DNA of 64,000 nt from Narthecium ossifragum (Eukaryota > Streptophyta > Magnoliopsida > Dioscoreales > Nartheciaceae), in contig OY986971.1 in the NCBI GenBank assembly GCA_963920575.1, positions 26,199,537 to 26,263,536 of the forward strand, given 5' to 3'. A model generated the notes under the pieces. It did not search any database, was not told the DNA's origin, and saw nothing but the letters and a program-made list of their open reading frames with translations. The translations under genes and the position numbers were made by a program. Positions 29,662 to 42,000 of this stretch are shown here, piece after piece. Every line of letters begins with the position of its first letter. The stretch's first letter is position 1.

Positions 29662-32600
29662 TCAATTCGTCGAACAGCCGAGATGGAACCTGTGCACCTT
29701 CATTTTCCCGTTGAGGGCAAGCGCCAGAACGTCGTACTCCTCAACATACCAGAGTTCCGAGACCGTCGCCTGTTTGATCAAGAGCATGATTTTGACAAGG
29801 AAAATGAGATGGTAATACAAAGTTTCATAATGGTAATAGCGATAAAAAGGAGTGATGTCTTGATGGAAGGGGAAGGGTTGACTCATGCAATACTGTCACT
29901 TGACTAAGATTTTAATGCCACTGCAATCAATTAGAGCAGTATGAGAAATCACCTCAATTCCATGAATCTTCTTGTTAATACGAGCAACCAGCTCATGAAA
30001 ACATTGAACTTGATTAGAGAGCTCCTTTGTCTCCTGCAAAAGACAAGCTTCGCATAAGATGCTACTTTCAATAATCAACTAAAAGGGTGAAGCCCAGTGC
30101 ATAGATACTAAATTAGATCTCGAATATCGAAAAGAATTCTAAGTAACCGTAGAGTTTAGCCAAGTTTGACGATATCAAGAGTTGCAACTAACTTATAGCA
30201 TTCAGCACTGCATACAAGAAAAGACATGAGAATAGAATAATTTTGGAGAAACATGTTATGTGAAAGAAAATTCGCCCATTGGACAAGTAGATTCTCCTTC
30301 ATGACCCTTCCAAATTTACACGGAAGAATACTATTCTGTGCAAGATGTTACCTCTAATGGGATCTTGGGTTGTCCCAAAAGCCTCGCGAAGGAAGTATGA
30401 AGCATGACTGGGTCATACTGTACAAACAAAGTGAAGATATTACCAAACGTCAAAAGCTCTTTAAGCAAAAATAGGGGACATGGTGTGCTTAGCAAAAAGA
30501 CATCACCAAAAGCATCAAACATTTTCACTTTTTAGCAAAACTAGGGGAACCCACTTGTTTCGTCTATAATCATGATAGATTAGATGACACGGGTTAGATG
30601 GAGAAAATCTCCCCAAATACTTGTGTTTCATGCTCGATGATGTAGAATACATAAAACCATGACATAGGAAAGAAAAGTGCATTTCAAGCCTCACTTACCA
30701 GCTGCTTTTCAGGTGCACGTGGAAGGGCACTTCTTAATTTTGTTCTTATCGTTATGGGATCTGTACCAGAGATAACCTGGCATTATTAGTCAAAATAGTA
30801 AGAAAAAGTTCCAGTCATTTAAATTCTAGAACGAGAGTTGAAGTAGCTTTCACATTTGATCAATATGCTCAAGTAAAAATAAATCAAGAAAGCAACAGGG
30901 AAAATACTCAGATGCTAATGAACCGACACAATATATTGTAAAATTATGCCTGTGATCCTTATGTCTGAACAATGACGGGTCTACTACAGCTTTTGGCAGA
31001 ATTTTACTATTTGCCACAAGAACTCTCTATGTGACTCCTGTAAGCGAACAAAGAACAGAGAGAGTAAAATGGGTTGTACCTGCCAACATCCCAAAAGCAC
31101 GCCTGTTGATGTCAGCACGACTCTGTCCAATACAATTCTGAGGGGACAAAGGCCCGCTGCTACAGTTTTAACAGCAATTGCTTCAGCTTCAATCTCAACA
31201 AGAAAGGAGGACATCAGTATAGCAGTGAAAAGTCATTCAAGTTAGAAATAACAAAAAAAAAAGCCCGACTTTGTACCTCATTGTCTGTTGCAACTACAGG
31301 AGTCAAATGATGAGAGGCATGAAACATACTGAAGTGATACATGCTTGAATTCTGAAACCATATGGCTGCTCGACATACAAAGCAGAACATATATAAGCAC
31401 ATGACATTGGACATACAAAGTGCAATACTGAATTTACACAACTAGAGTTGTAATCTGATCTTGCTTTCTCAGCAAAAGAGAAGGCTATTGGGCAGCAGAA
31501 GCAAACTGGGGTGGCGAGATAGGGATCAGCAATAAATAGGCATATTGTAGATATGTCAAGAAGAATTACAAGGTGAGTATCGCTCCTTAAAGGAATAAAG
31601 ACTTGAAGCAAAAGGCAGTGGGAAACATCAGTAAAAAGAATTAAGACACAAATAAAACATCAGTAAAAAGAATTAAGACACAAATACTTCATACTTTGCA
31701 GGTCCAACAATCCATCGGCCATCCTTGTAAGTTGTACAAAACTAGAGTGAAATGAAAAAGAAGAACAGAAAGTCTACCTTTATCAAAATAGGGAAGAAAG
31801 ATCTCCCTAACAGCCTGCCTGCAGTTAAGCCAGGAAACAATGTAGAGGTAACACACAAGAATGCTTAGAAATGAAAGAGGAAAAGGTAAATCACACTTTT
31901 TTACTTCCACCGATGAAATAGACCATGAAGTGATAATTTTGAGTTTGCAGCACAAATAGCCAATGCAATTCAATATCCCCAAAGTGAAAGAAGCGTTTAG
32001 GAAACACTGAAACAAAGACGCAAATATAAAATCGAAGGAAGGAGAGGATCAAATATTGGTGCATGAATCATCCAAAGTGCTTTAAAATGTGTTGCAGCTT
32101 TGAATTCATTCATTTAGCTTATGATCCCACAAGGTTTTGGCTGTGTACAGGCTATTAATTAATTGAATTGAAACTGTTCGATGATCACAAGATTACTTAC
32201 ATGTCAATCATAAGGAAAGATATGCTAACAGATTCACAAAAAGACATTCCTAAGATGGTTGAATACCATAGGACCGCAGTGAATTTATAAAACTTGTTGT
32301 CTCTGTCAGAGGAAACAGATGCCCCTTTCCCAACTTAACCTTAGCATAGACTGAAATAAGAGATATAACAAGCCACTAAAATCTCTTGGAGCTAATATCA
32401 TTGATCCAGAAATATCGAGCCCAGACTTGACCTGAGGACAATTATATATCAAATATGTGGACAATGTTATCAGCAAAGAATTCTCTTCATTTCACTCTCT
32501 GTATGTTGCAGTGAGTATCTTAAGGTCCTCAACTAAAGATGTTCTTTCAAGATAGCATTTCAATTAGCAACCATGGATAATCCTACTTACGAGATGGACT

Positions 32601-33388
32601 CGGAAAAGTCTGTAGGCAGATAAAGCACCGTCGCTCGGACTGGAGGATTTGCGGCCTAAATAAACAAACAACTAAATCAATTTAGGACCAAAAAAATCCT
32701 CTTTTCTAATCATTGTCCTATAAGTTCAACCAAATTAAGCATCATAGCTAACAAATTCCACCTTTAGTCTAGGCGTAACAACTCCATCCTCCAGATCAAA
32801 GATTTCAGAGAGGGAGAGGCTCTGAGAGGTCTCTCCTCCCCGAAGGAAGATCGGGCCATGCTCGTCCAGATCCCGAGACATCTTATCGTACAATCTCGAA
32901 CGTCGATCGTTGCCGGACATCGTGAACTCTACCGAACCTCAGCCACAAGAATCGTTTAATATTCCAATCAAATCAGCAAAATAAAGCTGGAAATAAAAAA
33001 AACTAGGGAGCTTTGATTACAAGTTCCATCAGATCTATAAAGATGAAGCATAAAACCCAACATATTTCAAGCAAGGGGGAAAGAGACGATTATTGCTCTG
33101 AAGAGCTTCCATATAGCGAAATCGATCAAAATTCGGATAAAAACAATAAAATTGCATACGAAAAAAGAACAAATTTGCAGAAAAGATAGAAGTTTCAATG
33201 AATCCAACAAAATTGACTTAAAAATCCCAAAAAAAAAAAAAAGAAACAGCAATGGATGGATTATTACCGGGATTGGAGAAATTCATGGCGGACCGGAAGA
33301 CGACGTAGAATAAGAGGGCAGAGGAGATCCAGATGGCGGCGGCGACGGTGGTTCTCCCAGCTCCTGTGGGGCTCCGAACCCTCGCCAT
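29662..33388 (-). CDS. Membrane-anchored 2H-phosphoesterase-like protein (probable)
   Basis: Eleven exons on the minus strand: 33388-33268, 32928-32762, 32655-32591, 31818-31778, 31723-31695, 31351-31277, 31193-31080, 30776-30699, 30417-30352, 30033-29953 and 29769-29662. Phases all match and give 314 residues. The N-terminus MARVRSPTGAGRTT is followed by one hydrophobic segment (about 15-33, AAAIWISSALLFYVVF), predicting a signal anchor. Then come SRLYDKMSRDLDEHG, TVLYLPTDF, and two HxTx-like motifs: HHLTPV (about residue 160) and MLHTSFARLLG (about 240). These lie about 80 residues apart, with strand-like VVLTSTGVLLGCW between and VSELWYVEE...HRFHLG at the end. That arrangement fits the 2H phosphoesterase/LigT-like fold, whose members act on cyclic phosphates or RNA ends. 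The activity is inference; I do not know a characterised orthologue. The acceptor of exon 2 could alternatively be 14 bases upstream only if frame is kept in another way, so that border is approximate. Confidence 0.8.
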
Positions 33389-33719
33389 TCGAACTCCATT
33401 AGAGCTCCGAGAAGAGCCATTTTACTATCAGCTCGCGGGTCGACTGTGTCCTCTGTTCCGCATACTCTCCTTTAGCAAATCCTGATCCAGCATATGACTC
33501 GGTCGAGCAGATGATTTGGACTAAATTGGTTCGAGTCGAGTCGGTTAGTTAAGAGGCGCGGTTGAGGCCTTAAATGAGGTCTTTTGGGCCGTAAAACAAA
33601 TGGGCCGAAGCGGATCTATATGGTTTTGGGTTCGGCCAAAATAAGGGAACTCTATAAGCTGGGCCTCGATGGCCTAGCCTTATCAAACTCCAACGCTTTA
33701 GTCTAGGGAGGTGATTATA
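33389..33719. promoter_or_regulatory. Upstream region of the 2H-type gene
   Basis: This is a short 5' flank between the ATG at 33388 (minus) and the MITE at 33720. It would hold the leader and core promoter. No specific motif is claimed. Confidence 0.4.
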
Positions 33720-33986
33720 GGTCCGTTTGGCTCGCCGGAATGGAAGCGAATGGGAGTGAATCCGGTGGATCCCGGAATATGAGGAATTCGCGGATTCTGG
33801 ATTCTCAGATTCCGCCGTTTGGCTCGCCGGCGAATTCCGTTTTCGGCGTCCGCTCGCGACGAGCGGACGGCGAGCGGACGCCGTCCGCTCGTCCGCGGTA
33901 TCCGCAACCGTCCGCGGTATTCGTAGGAGCGGATACCGCGAATTCCGAATCCCCGATTCCATCCGGGATCCGAGCCAAACGGACCC
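33720..33986. mobile_element. GC-rich MITE with GTCCGTTTGGCTCG termini
   Basis: The left end GGTCCGTTTGGCTCG and right end CGAGCCAAACGGACCC are near-perfect inverted repeats. TATA flanks both sides (33716-33719, 33987-33990), so the target duplication is TA, ATA or TATA. The interior repeats CCGTTTGGCTCGCCGG and holds many copies of TCCGC/GCGGA words. It lies about 330 bp upstream of the 2H-type gene. Unusually GC-rich for a MITE. Confidence 0.8.
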
Positions 33987-34384
33987 TATATCCAACAGCT
34001 ATGCAAGTTTTAAACCATTTGGTATGAATTTTCACTAAATACAAACAGGATTCCATTTGGTAGATATAATAGATAAAAGAACCCACAATATGAACTTAAT
34101 TACAAGGCTAGTGATCATGTTTTCAAGGCAAGTTATGGAAATGCAGCTCATGAACGTATACAATAGACTTGAACTTTTTTCTTCTTCTTTTTACTTCCTA
34201 GCTCATGATCGATGGTTAGAAAAGTTATGTTGATTATCCTTATATATAGAGGTTTTCTTCTTCCGTAGTATGGATTCATGGATCAGGTTACGCTTGGTGA
34301 TTCAAGTTTGTAGCTATTTTTTGATATTGCAAGTTGGTATAATATCAATAACATGTTCATGCATGTCCATTTAAGAAGCACGGT

Positions 34385-34776
34385 CAGATAAGGTGACGGT
34401 ATCATGCGTCGAAGAGGCCGAGCTTCTCACGATCTTGTTGGGTTTGCAGGCAGTCCAGTTGAGGGGGAAGCCAATTAATGTGTTGGTGGAGTCTGACTCG
34501 AGATGTGTTGTGTTCATTCTCAATGGTTCCTCTACTTGGTCTTCAACTTTAGAATCTGTTTTGAAGAAGGTTTGGTCTTTATCAGTTTTTCTTTCGGGGG
34601 TTTCTTTTGTCTGGGTCCCTAGGCAGGTGGTTGCTATGACTGATACTCTTACTAGGGGGTGTGAGGGATTCAGATGGGAGCATAGGAGAGGAGTTTATCT
34701 CCCCCATTGATGTAGTTGTTAATTCATGAGATATAAGGCTAGCCGTTGGGCTCAATTAAGCAAAAACAAAAAAAAA
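34385..34776 (+). mobile_element. Severely 5'-truncated LINE insertion with 16-bp target duplication
   Basis: The insert encodes only the last part of a LINE RNase H-like domain (EEAELLTILLGLQAV, VLVESDSRCVVFILNG, FVWVPRQVVAMTDTLTR) and ends in an A-rich tail. ATTTAAGAAGCACGGT is perfectly repeated at 34369-34384 and 34777-34792. The tail context GGCTCAATTAAGC resembles GGCTCAACTAGT before the poly(A) at 28634, suggesting a related family. Confidence 0.93.
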
Positions 34777-34792
34777 ATTTAAGAAGCACGGT

Positions 34793-36793
34793 TTGTGATA
34801 GTCTTCAAAATATATAAATCTAAGTAAGGACAAGAAGAATTAAACATGGTCTTCAAAAAGTTGAATCACTAGATAGATATAAAAATTTACATTGCCTTAA
34901 TTCAAAATTCCAGGCAATTTACAGTCGCATTGTAGTTATCCCGGGACATTAAAGCGCTTAACAAGAACACATATGTCAAACATATTATTTTGAAGAGGTT
35001 TTAAAAAGCAATTAATCACTATATATTATGGTTAATTATCAATCTGCAGTGCTCGCAAAATTTAGGTTCCTGCATCGATCCATAAATTAATCTCAGCTAA
35101 AAGAGATACTACTTGGCTGCCAATATTTTTGCAATAAATTGCAGTTTTAGGTCAGGCCGAAAACTAGCTTCTTTTTTTCTGAAAGCCATATGAAAAATTA
35201 AGCTTCAAGTTCATACATATTATTGCAAGCTCAGATCTACGTCACCAATTAAGAACTGTTGTATAAAGTTGCCATTATCTAATATTGATGAGATCTAGCT
35301 GCAAAAAACAGAACCTGTTTCCAGGTTGGAACACTCTCAATACACATATATTCAAAGAGAGTGAAAAAAGAGAAAGAATTATGGGAATGATTCATGTACA
35401 TTATGAACACTATATAGGACCACTAATCATGAAGCTCATACATATATCCCCTTCATGGCTGCACCAAAAGGCTAGGGCTGTCCTACAAAACAATCAAGTA
35501 CACACACATATATAAATTAAGGCATAGCAATGCATTGATGCCCTTGATATATATATGTTAAAGAGTTTGGTAGGAGAAGAGATAGTACTCTCAAGTGATC
35601 TGTCTACATTATGCCTCCCTCTTGTGTTGTCTCACAACAATACATGCAAGCAAGCACCACTCTGGCTTCTCTAGCTTTTCCACTATACAATGGCAATCAG
35701 TTCATCAAAAGGGAATGAATCATTCTTTCCACAATGGTAGATCCTTTTCACATATAGTTGCAAGAGAAGACCCATGCATGCAACCAACCCTACTTGTCTC
35801 TTTGACAAGAGAGAGAAGAGAGAGAGAGGGACCAAAAGGATAAGATCATGTGTGGTGCACAGCTCAGTTTGGTTAAGAGGTGTCTATATAGGTTCCTCAT
35901 TGCAACCATCACATTAACATGTGACAGCTCTAATATGGGAGCAAAACAAGGAACAACCGACAGCTCTCTATTGCATGGTATTATGCTACTTTGGCCCTTT
36001 TCCATGCTTGATATGTGACCACTACTATAGAGAAGAGCCCACACAAACAACACACTACATCCAGATATATAAAAGAGCTCCACCATTGATGTATATTTAA
36101 AGATCATGCAAGGGAATTCTGCCATGCATGAAACAGGTGGCCATGGCAAGAAATGTATTCTTTAATTGATCTATTTTTTGTAGGAAAGCTAAAGAAAGTT
36201 GATCAGGATAAGCTTGAGCCAGCTTTTAATCTTGATTCACTGTCAAAACTCAACCGTTTTTCTCGTGAGCTTTGTTTCCATAGGAACTTTGAGATCTTCA
36301 TGAGCTTTTTTGAGTAGTATCTGGTTTATATACTGGAAGTTGTAACCCTAGGGTTTGATTAATTAACATGATCTAAAGTTCATGGAAGAAGAAGAATAGT
36401 AGAAGAATGATGACTGTCTCAAATACTGTTCTTGATTCAAAGCTTATCTAGCTCAACAGTGTAGTACTCCAACAACAATGGAAAAGTAGTCCTAGCATAA
36501 AAAAATACAAAAAAAAAGCCCATGATCAAAACCCAACTCATGATCAACTTCCATCACTTGTAACCCTAATGCCCTCTTCCTCTTTCTCACACACAAAAAA
36601 AAAATGGCTTGCATTTGTGTGGCAAGCGTATTTAATTGTATTCAACAAATTTAAGACCAACGTTTGATCCCAAAAAAAAAAAAAAAAAGAAGATGAAATT
36701 GGAAGATAAAAGAAATGATCAGAAACAAGGAGATCGATGGAGCATCATTGATTGATTCATATTGTGCATGCATGGGCGAGAGAATTGTCGAAC
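34793..36793. other. AT-rich intergenic region downstream of the TCP gene
   Basis: No gene, clear repeat or RNA gene is seen. The stretch next to 36794 should include the TCP 3' untranslated region (an A-rich run at 36666-36682 on the + strand). Confidence 0.4.
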
Positions 36794-37220
36794 CTATGAG
36801 TCGTCGCTGGTGCTCATCGTGTCGTGCCGCTCGCTCCGGCCATGATGATGCGATCCTCCAGGTTGCATGCCTTGTGATGTGGTGGCGGCGGCGCCTCCAG
36901 CGGTGAACGGTCGATAGGCATTGAGCGCGGCGAGAATCCCCGTATGCCCGGCCTCGGCTCCAGCGCCGCCACCGCTGACAGCTGAGCTGAGCCCGAGCTG
37001 CTGGCTCGGCAGCAACGCCATGGGCGCTGGGAAGTTCATGAAATGTAGCCCACTGGACATGGATCCCCTGAAAATACTCGCCATGCTGGCGCCGCCCCCG
37101 CCGCTCATGGGGGCGAATGGCCACATGGTGTCGCCGGCTGAGTTCGGATTGGTGGGGTTGGTCACCATCCATAGGGTGGCGGGCAGCTGGCTATGGCCAC
37201 CCTGGCTATACCCCGCCATC

Positions 37221-37252
<32 letters not shown>

Positions 37253-37930
37253 GTGATGGTGGTGCTGTTGCTGCTGAGATGACTCGTGCTCCCATCGGCG
37301 CTTTCTTAGATTGGCGGCCTCGGTGGTGTCGGGGTGGAAGCTCAGCATGGCAGTGGAAGGGCCTTCGGAGGGGATTGGGTCCCAGTCGGCGCGAGAACGA
37401 ATGGCCGATGAAGGGGTGGCGGTGAGGTAGTGGGTGGCACCGGCTGCGGTGGAGGAGTTGAAGTACCCGGAGGCGCGCAGGTGGGAGGGCGCGGAGATGG
37501 TGGAGCCTGAGCTGCGCATGGAGATGTTGAGGGAGGTGAAGTTGGCGGGAATGGTGCCGGTGCCCGTGGCGGCGATGACGGCGGGCTCGGCCTGCTGGAG
37601 GAGCCACTCGATGGTCTCGCCGTCCGACTTGTGGCCGAGTTCGCGGGTGAGCTGGAACACGCGGGCCGCGCACATGGCCGGCATGCGGATGCGGCGTCCA
37701 CGGCCGTCGACCTTGGTGTGCCGGTCCTTGGTCGACGAGCGCTTGGGAGGGGGCTTTTTGGGCTGTTGGTCGCCCGCGGAGAGGGCTGCGGAGGAGGAGG
37801 AGGGGTGGTCGGTGGAGATGGCGAGGGAGGGGTAGGCGACGGAGCTGGAGCAGGAGTCGTCTTCCTTCTTCTCGAGGAGCTGTAGGGGGAAGTTTGGCCG
37901 GCGGCCGCCTCCGGGATGTTCTCCCTCCAT
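36794..37930 (-). CDS. Class I TCP transcription factor
   Basis: A single-exon gene of 378 residues, start ATG at 37930 and stop at 36794. The TCP basic helix-loop-helix domain lies at about residues 62-120: [60 protein letters not shown]. The class I form of the basic region and the following [15 protein letters not shown] place it with the TCP8/14/15/22/23 group. The middle contains a Gln/His tract (about 37217-37272, CAG/CAA/CAC codons) and the tail is Gly/Ser-rich. Family knowledge: these nuclear proteins bind GTGGGNCC-like sites and regulate cell proliferation, growth and hormone and defence genes, by homo- or heterodimers. The upstream DNA is rich in GA repeats. The exact orthologue is not determined. 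Confidence 0.93.
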
Positions 37931-38257
37931 GATTCTTGGATCACAACATGGTATTAATACATAGGTAGTTAGCTTAATTTGTTCGATCTACAAATAGATT
38001 GGAACTAAGTGATCATGAGGAGGAGGATCAGTAGGAGCAGGAGCAGGAGCAGTGAAGAGTGCTAGCTGATGTGTGTTTGAGGGGAGGAGGCCAGGAGAAG
38101 AGGATGTTTGGTAGGAGGAGCTTATTCAAATCAATGAGGAGACTCTTGAGTGTGAGTTTGTGAGAAGGAAGTACCTATGGGAGGCCAGAGGAGGAATTGG
38201 AGGACAAGGGCCAAGGGGAATCAGTCCAGTCTATGGAGTATTTGACTTGTGTCCATT

Positions 38258-38298
<41 letters not shown>

Positions 38299-38581
38299 AG
38301 ACTATTCAGTCTTTTCTATTGAGTTTAATTTGGAGGAGACCCAAATGGATGTACTGATGGTGTGTGCACTTGGAGGGATGTCCTGATTGGCTTGGTAGAG
38401 AGAGAGAGAGAGAGAGAGAGAGCAAACTATAGCATTACTATGAAGACTGGTTGTGTAGGACAGCCAGCCAATCTGATACCTACCTGTGTATAGAGAGAGG
38501 GAGAGAGACTTGTGCATGTGTCATTGTGTGTATGAGTTGGCCTACACTGCAAACATCTCCTGGAATAGCTAGAGTGAGAGG

Positions 38582-38620
<39 letters not shown>

Positions 38621-38800
38621 AAGGCAGAAGGAAAGCTTTAAGCAGGAAAAATACAATGAGTGGGAATTATATGGGTGGGGGATGATGAAAAGCTATGGTT
38701 TTTGGGGGAAATGCTTCCCTTTACTATACTGATCAACCCCTTTGTTTCTCTCTCTTCCCTCTTTCTCTCTCTCTCTTCTTTGCTGATTACCCTTTTTTTC
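37931..38800 (-). promoter_or_regulatory. TCP upstream region with three GA/CT microsatellites
   Basis: AG dinucleotide runs occur at 38260-38294, 38397-38422 and about 38587-38617, with CT-rich DNA at 38745-38776. GA repeats close upstream of plant developmental regulators are known binding platforms for BPC/GAGA-binding proteins; that function here is inferred. The region runs into the assembly gap. Confidence 0.55.
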
Positions 38801-39000
38801 NNNNNNNNNNNNNNNNNNNNNNNNNNNNNNNNNNNNNNNNNNNNNNNNNNNNNNNNNNNNNNNNNNNNNNNNNNNNNNNNNNNNNNNNNNNNNNNNNNNN
38901 NNNNNNNNNNNNNNNNNNNNNNNNNNNNNNNNNNNNNNNNNNNNNNNNNNNNNNNNNNNNNNNNNNNNNNNNNNNNNNNNNNNNNNNNNNNNNNNNNNNN
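38801..39000. other. Assembly gap (200 N)
   Basis: Exactly 200 unknown bases follow a run of CT microsatellites and a T tract. The round number suggests a placeholder or an estimate. Open frames across it are meaningless. Confidence 0.99.
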
Positions 39001-42000
39001 TTAAAACTAACCTAAAAATATACAAAATTAACTTAGAAAAATATACATGTAAATAAACTAATAGAAGGTAATCGGTTGTAACCGTTATTGCTCCTTATAA
39101 TTATAAGGTTGATTTACATTGATAATAATAGATATATAAGATATACATAGATATTTAGATGTATATATTTAACCCATATAAGATCGACTCAAAACCCAAA
39201 TCACACGAAACACCCTCACAGAACCCAAAATGACCCGAAATATCATCTACTCACGGTCACTCAATCTCCATGCCCCAAGGATATCCATCCCAGATCCCAC
39301 CACGTTTAATTAAACTAAGGTGTGAAGATTTCCACTCTGTAGGGTGGGACTGGGACGGAAATCATTTTCCAAGATAAAACCTCCGTGGGTCCCACTTCCA
39401 AATTTAACACAACCAACTCTCCTTTGTAATCATCATCATTCCCTCTCTTTTACTCTTTCCCTAGGGTTAGGGTTAGGGTTTCCAACCCTTCTTCATTGCT
39501 CCCGGAGCTCAATACTAGGGTTAGGGCTACGTAAAACATTTAAACTAAGGTGAAACATGCAAATATATACATGCATGCATGCATGCATATATATCTGTCA
39601 TACACATATATAGGGGGGGACATGTGCATATGACAAAGATACTAGAGTTAGATATTGATGGTTGATGACCATAAATGGATATCAACAACAACTCAACCTC
39701 CCATTTATGTTTGAAGAAAGAGCTGTAGAAATTATAGACTTATATATATGTTAGCTTGTTTGACATTAATCTTCGTCTGGCTAGCTTGGTTGTGTTTGGT
39801 AGGACCCCAAGGGAATGCTTGTTTCATCCTGATTAGCAAGCACTTTTGAGTGGCCCCTTGAGATATCACTGCTTAGCTAGCAGTGTTGATTGACATGGAT
39901 GGATGTCTCCAGCTTTGGAGTCAAGGGATCAAATAAAGAAGACCCATCTTCATCATCTTATCTAGAGATAGAGAGAGAGATAGAGAGAGAGAAGGGGGAA
40001 AGGAGGGAGCAGTGTTAGTTGTCACAGTTGAGACAATGTGGAGACTGTTTTCTTCATGAGTTGTCTTTCATTTTCACCAAAAGCTATGGTGGCTGTTAAT
40101 TAGGGTTTTAGCCTCTCCTCAAGTTTGAGATAAGAAAAGGAGGAGAGACACAGAGAGAGAGGGAGAGAGAGAGAGAGGGAGAGGGAGGGAGGGAGGTTTG
40201 GTCATGGTCTCTTTTTTCTGATTAAAAGGAAGGGTGTTCATGTGATTCTGACTCTCCCCTTAAAAGGAATGACTCATTGGCTTTCAGGATACTAAGGGAG
40301 ACATGAATCAGAAATTGAGGGTGAGTGGTCATGATGATAGTGGTGGAGAGAGAGAGAGAGTGAGAGGAGGAGGAGGAGAGAGAAAGTAGAGAGGATATAT
40401 GTTTGATGGCACACCTAGGTTGGCAAAACCAAGGGGAAGGCCAAACATGAGAAAAGATTCCTCTTGCAAGAAAGAGAGGAAGAACATCAAGATTGCATTA
40501 ATCATGGAGAATAATGACATAATTAAAGAAATGGATAAACTATTGTTGAAATGTCCAAATTGTCAAGAAAAATAATTAGGTGGGGGAATATTAAAGAATT
40601 AAATTGACGAGAGGTTCCCCATGAATCAAATGATTGAACAAACTAAAAAACAATGATGCATCATTTGTTTAATCATACAAAGTGTTTTATTGTGCAAATT
40701 TAATTAATATCTTGTCATATTAGAATAAAAAACTAATCATGAATCAGGAATATTTCTCTAATGCATCCAAACTTTCTTCGCCTATAAGTTAAACATATAT
40801 CCACTCCATTTGCACTCTAGAACTGAAACCGACAGCTATGTATCAGCAAGTTGCATTACTAGCTAATATCTAAACCCATAAATGATGAAATTAATTAATC
40901 ATGCTATATTTGTTTGTTTGGCACGCGGTTTGAATATCTGGACTACTTAAACGGATATAGCAATGCGGTATCAATTGATGTATATATATATCATCTTTAT
41001 AAGAGGCTATGATTATAAATAAAATTTTTGTTGTCCTATATGGCGAAAAAATGTCCTAGATAGAGCCTATGTGACGCCTATATGGCATGATAATCGTAGG
41101 TTGAGGGGGGTTTAGTGGGAAGGAGTTATTGTGTGATTATTGGGATGGAATTGGTGATATTACCCGGTCATATGGCATGGGACATGACTAGTATATATAT
41201 CTAACATCACGTCATGCATGTTAACCAGGACGTTGAACCTAAAAATATGCGCTTGATTAATGCGACCACATTCACGCGTGTAATTAGTCAGTATTATTTT
41301 CTATCTTTTTAATCACTATGAGGTTTAAGTGATCAACTTTAATGCTGAGTATTAAGGCAAGCAAATACTCGAAACACAGACTTAGGCTACACCAGCTAAA
41401 GATTAGGGTTGAGTACATTTTAGGAGACCCAATGTCTTTAGCCGAGACCGAGACGGAGCCGGAGCCGGAGCCGGGATTTGGCGGGGGACAGCTCAGCAGC
41501 TATCTCGTGGGGCCCGCTCAGGACGGTGGGTGGGATGGCAGTGCCACGTCGTCAGACAGTTGGAATCCTCCTGCCTGGATCCCTACCTAGGGCTGACGTC
41601 ACACTGAAAGCTTGAGGTGGGCTCCACGTAGGCCCCACGGTGCTGACGCCAGCGGGCTCGTACCCACTTGTCCCCGCCGGGTCCCACCGTGGTAGACACG
41701 GTGGGACCCGCCGGCGCTTATTGCGGACGAGAACCAGGCGAGAACTTATCTCTTTGGCATCAGTATCCTATAGAATTACGAGAATGCCACTCATCCCGTG
41801 ACATCCTGCTCGGATTCGGGTTGGAAACTGTGTGGGTCCAAACTTGGATCTGGTAAGCTTAACGGGTTTAGACCTTGACTGCGTGCATCTTGAGATAGTG
41901 GACTCATTTGAATCCGGAATTCAAACGGAGCACCAAAAAGGAGTGGTGGGTTCCAGTTGGGTTAGGTAGACAACTACCCAAAAAAGAGAGAGCATGATGG

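Noticed and set aside
37117..37944. Several long frames on both strands over the TCP gene
   Set aside because: GC-rich shadow frames; only the frame 37930-36794 contains the TCP domain.
38660..39025. Frames running through the N gap
   Set aside because: The translated X residues are unknown sequence; there is no evidence for coding.
39460..39530. Telomere-like TTAGGG runs suggesting a chromosome end or interstitial telomere
   Set aside because: Only two or three units each, and not the plant TTTAGGG array; better read as short telo-box-like motifs or chance.
40470..40510. Possible miR172-like sequence (ATCAAGATTGCATT)
   Set aside because: It does not match the mature miRNA or its star beyond a short core, and no opposing arm for a hairpin was found.
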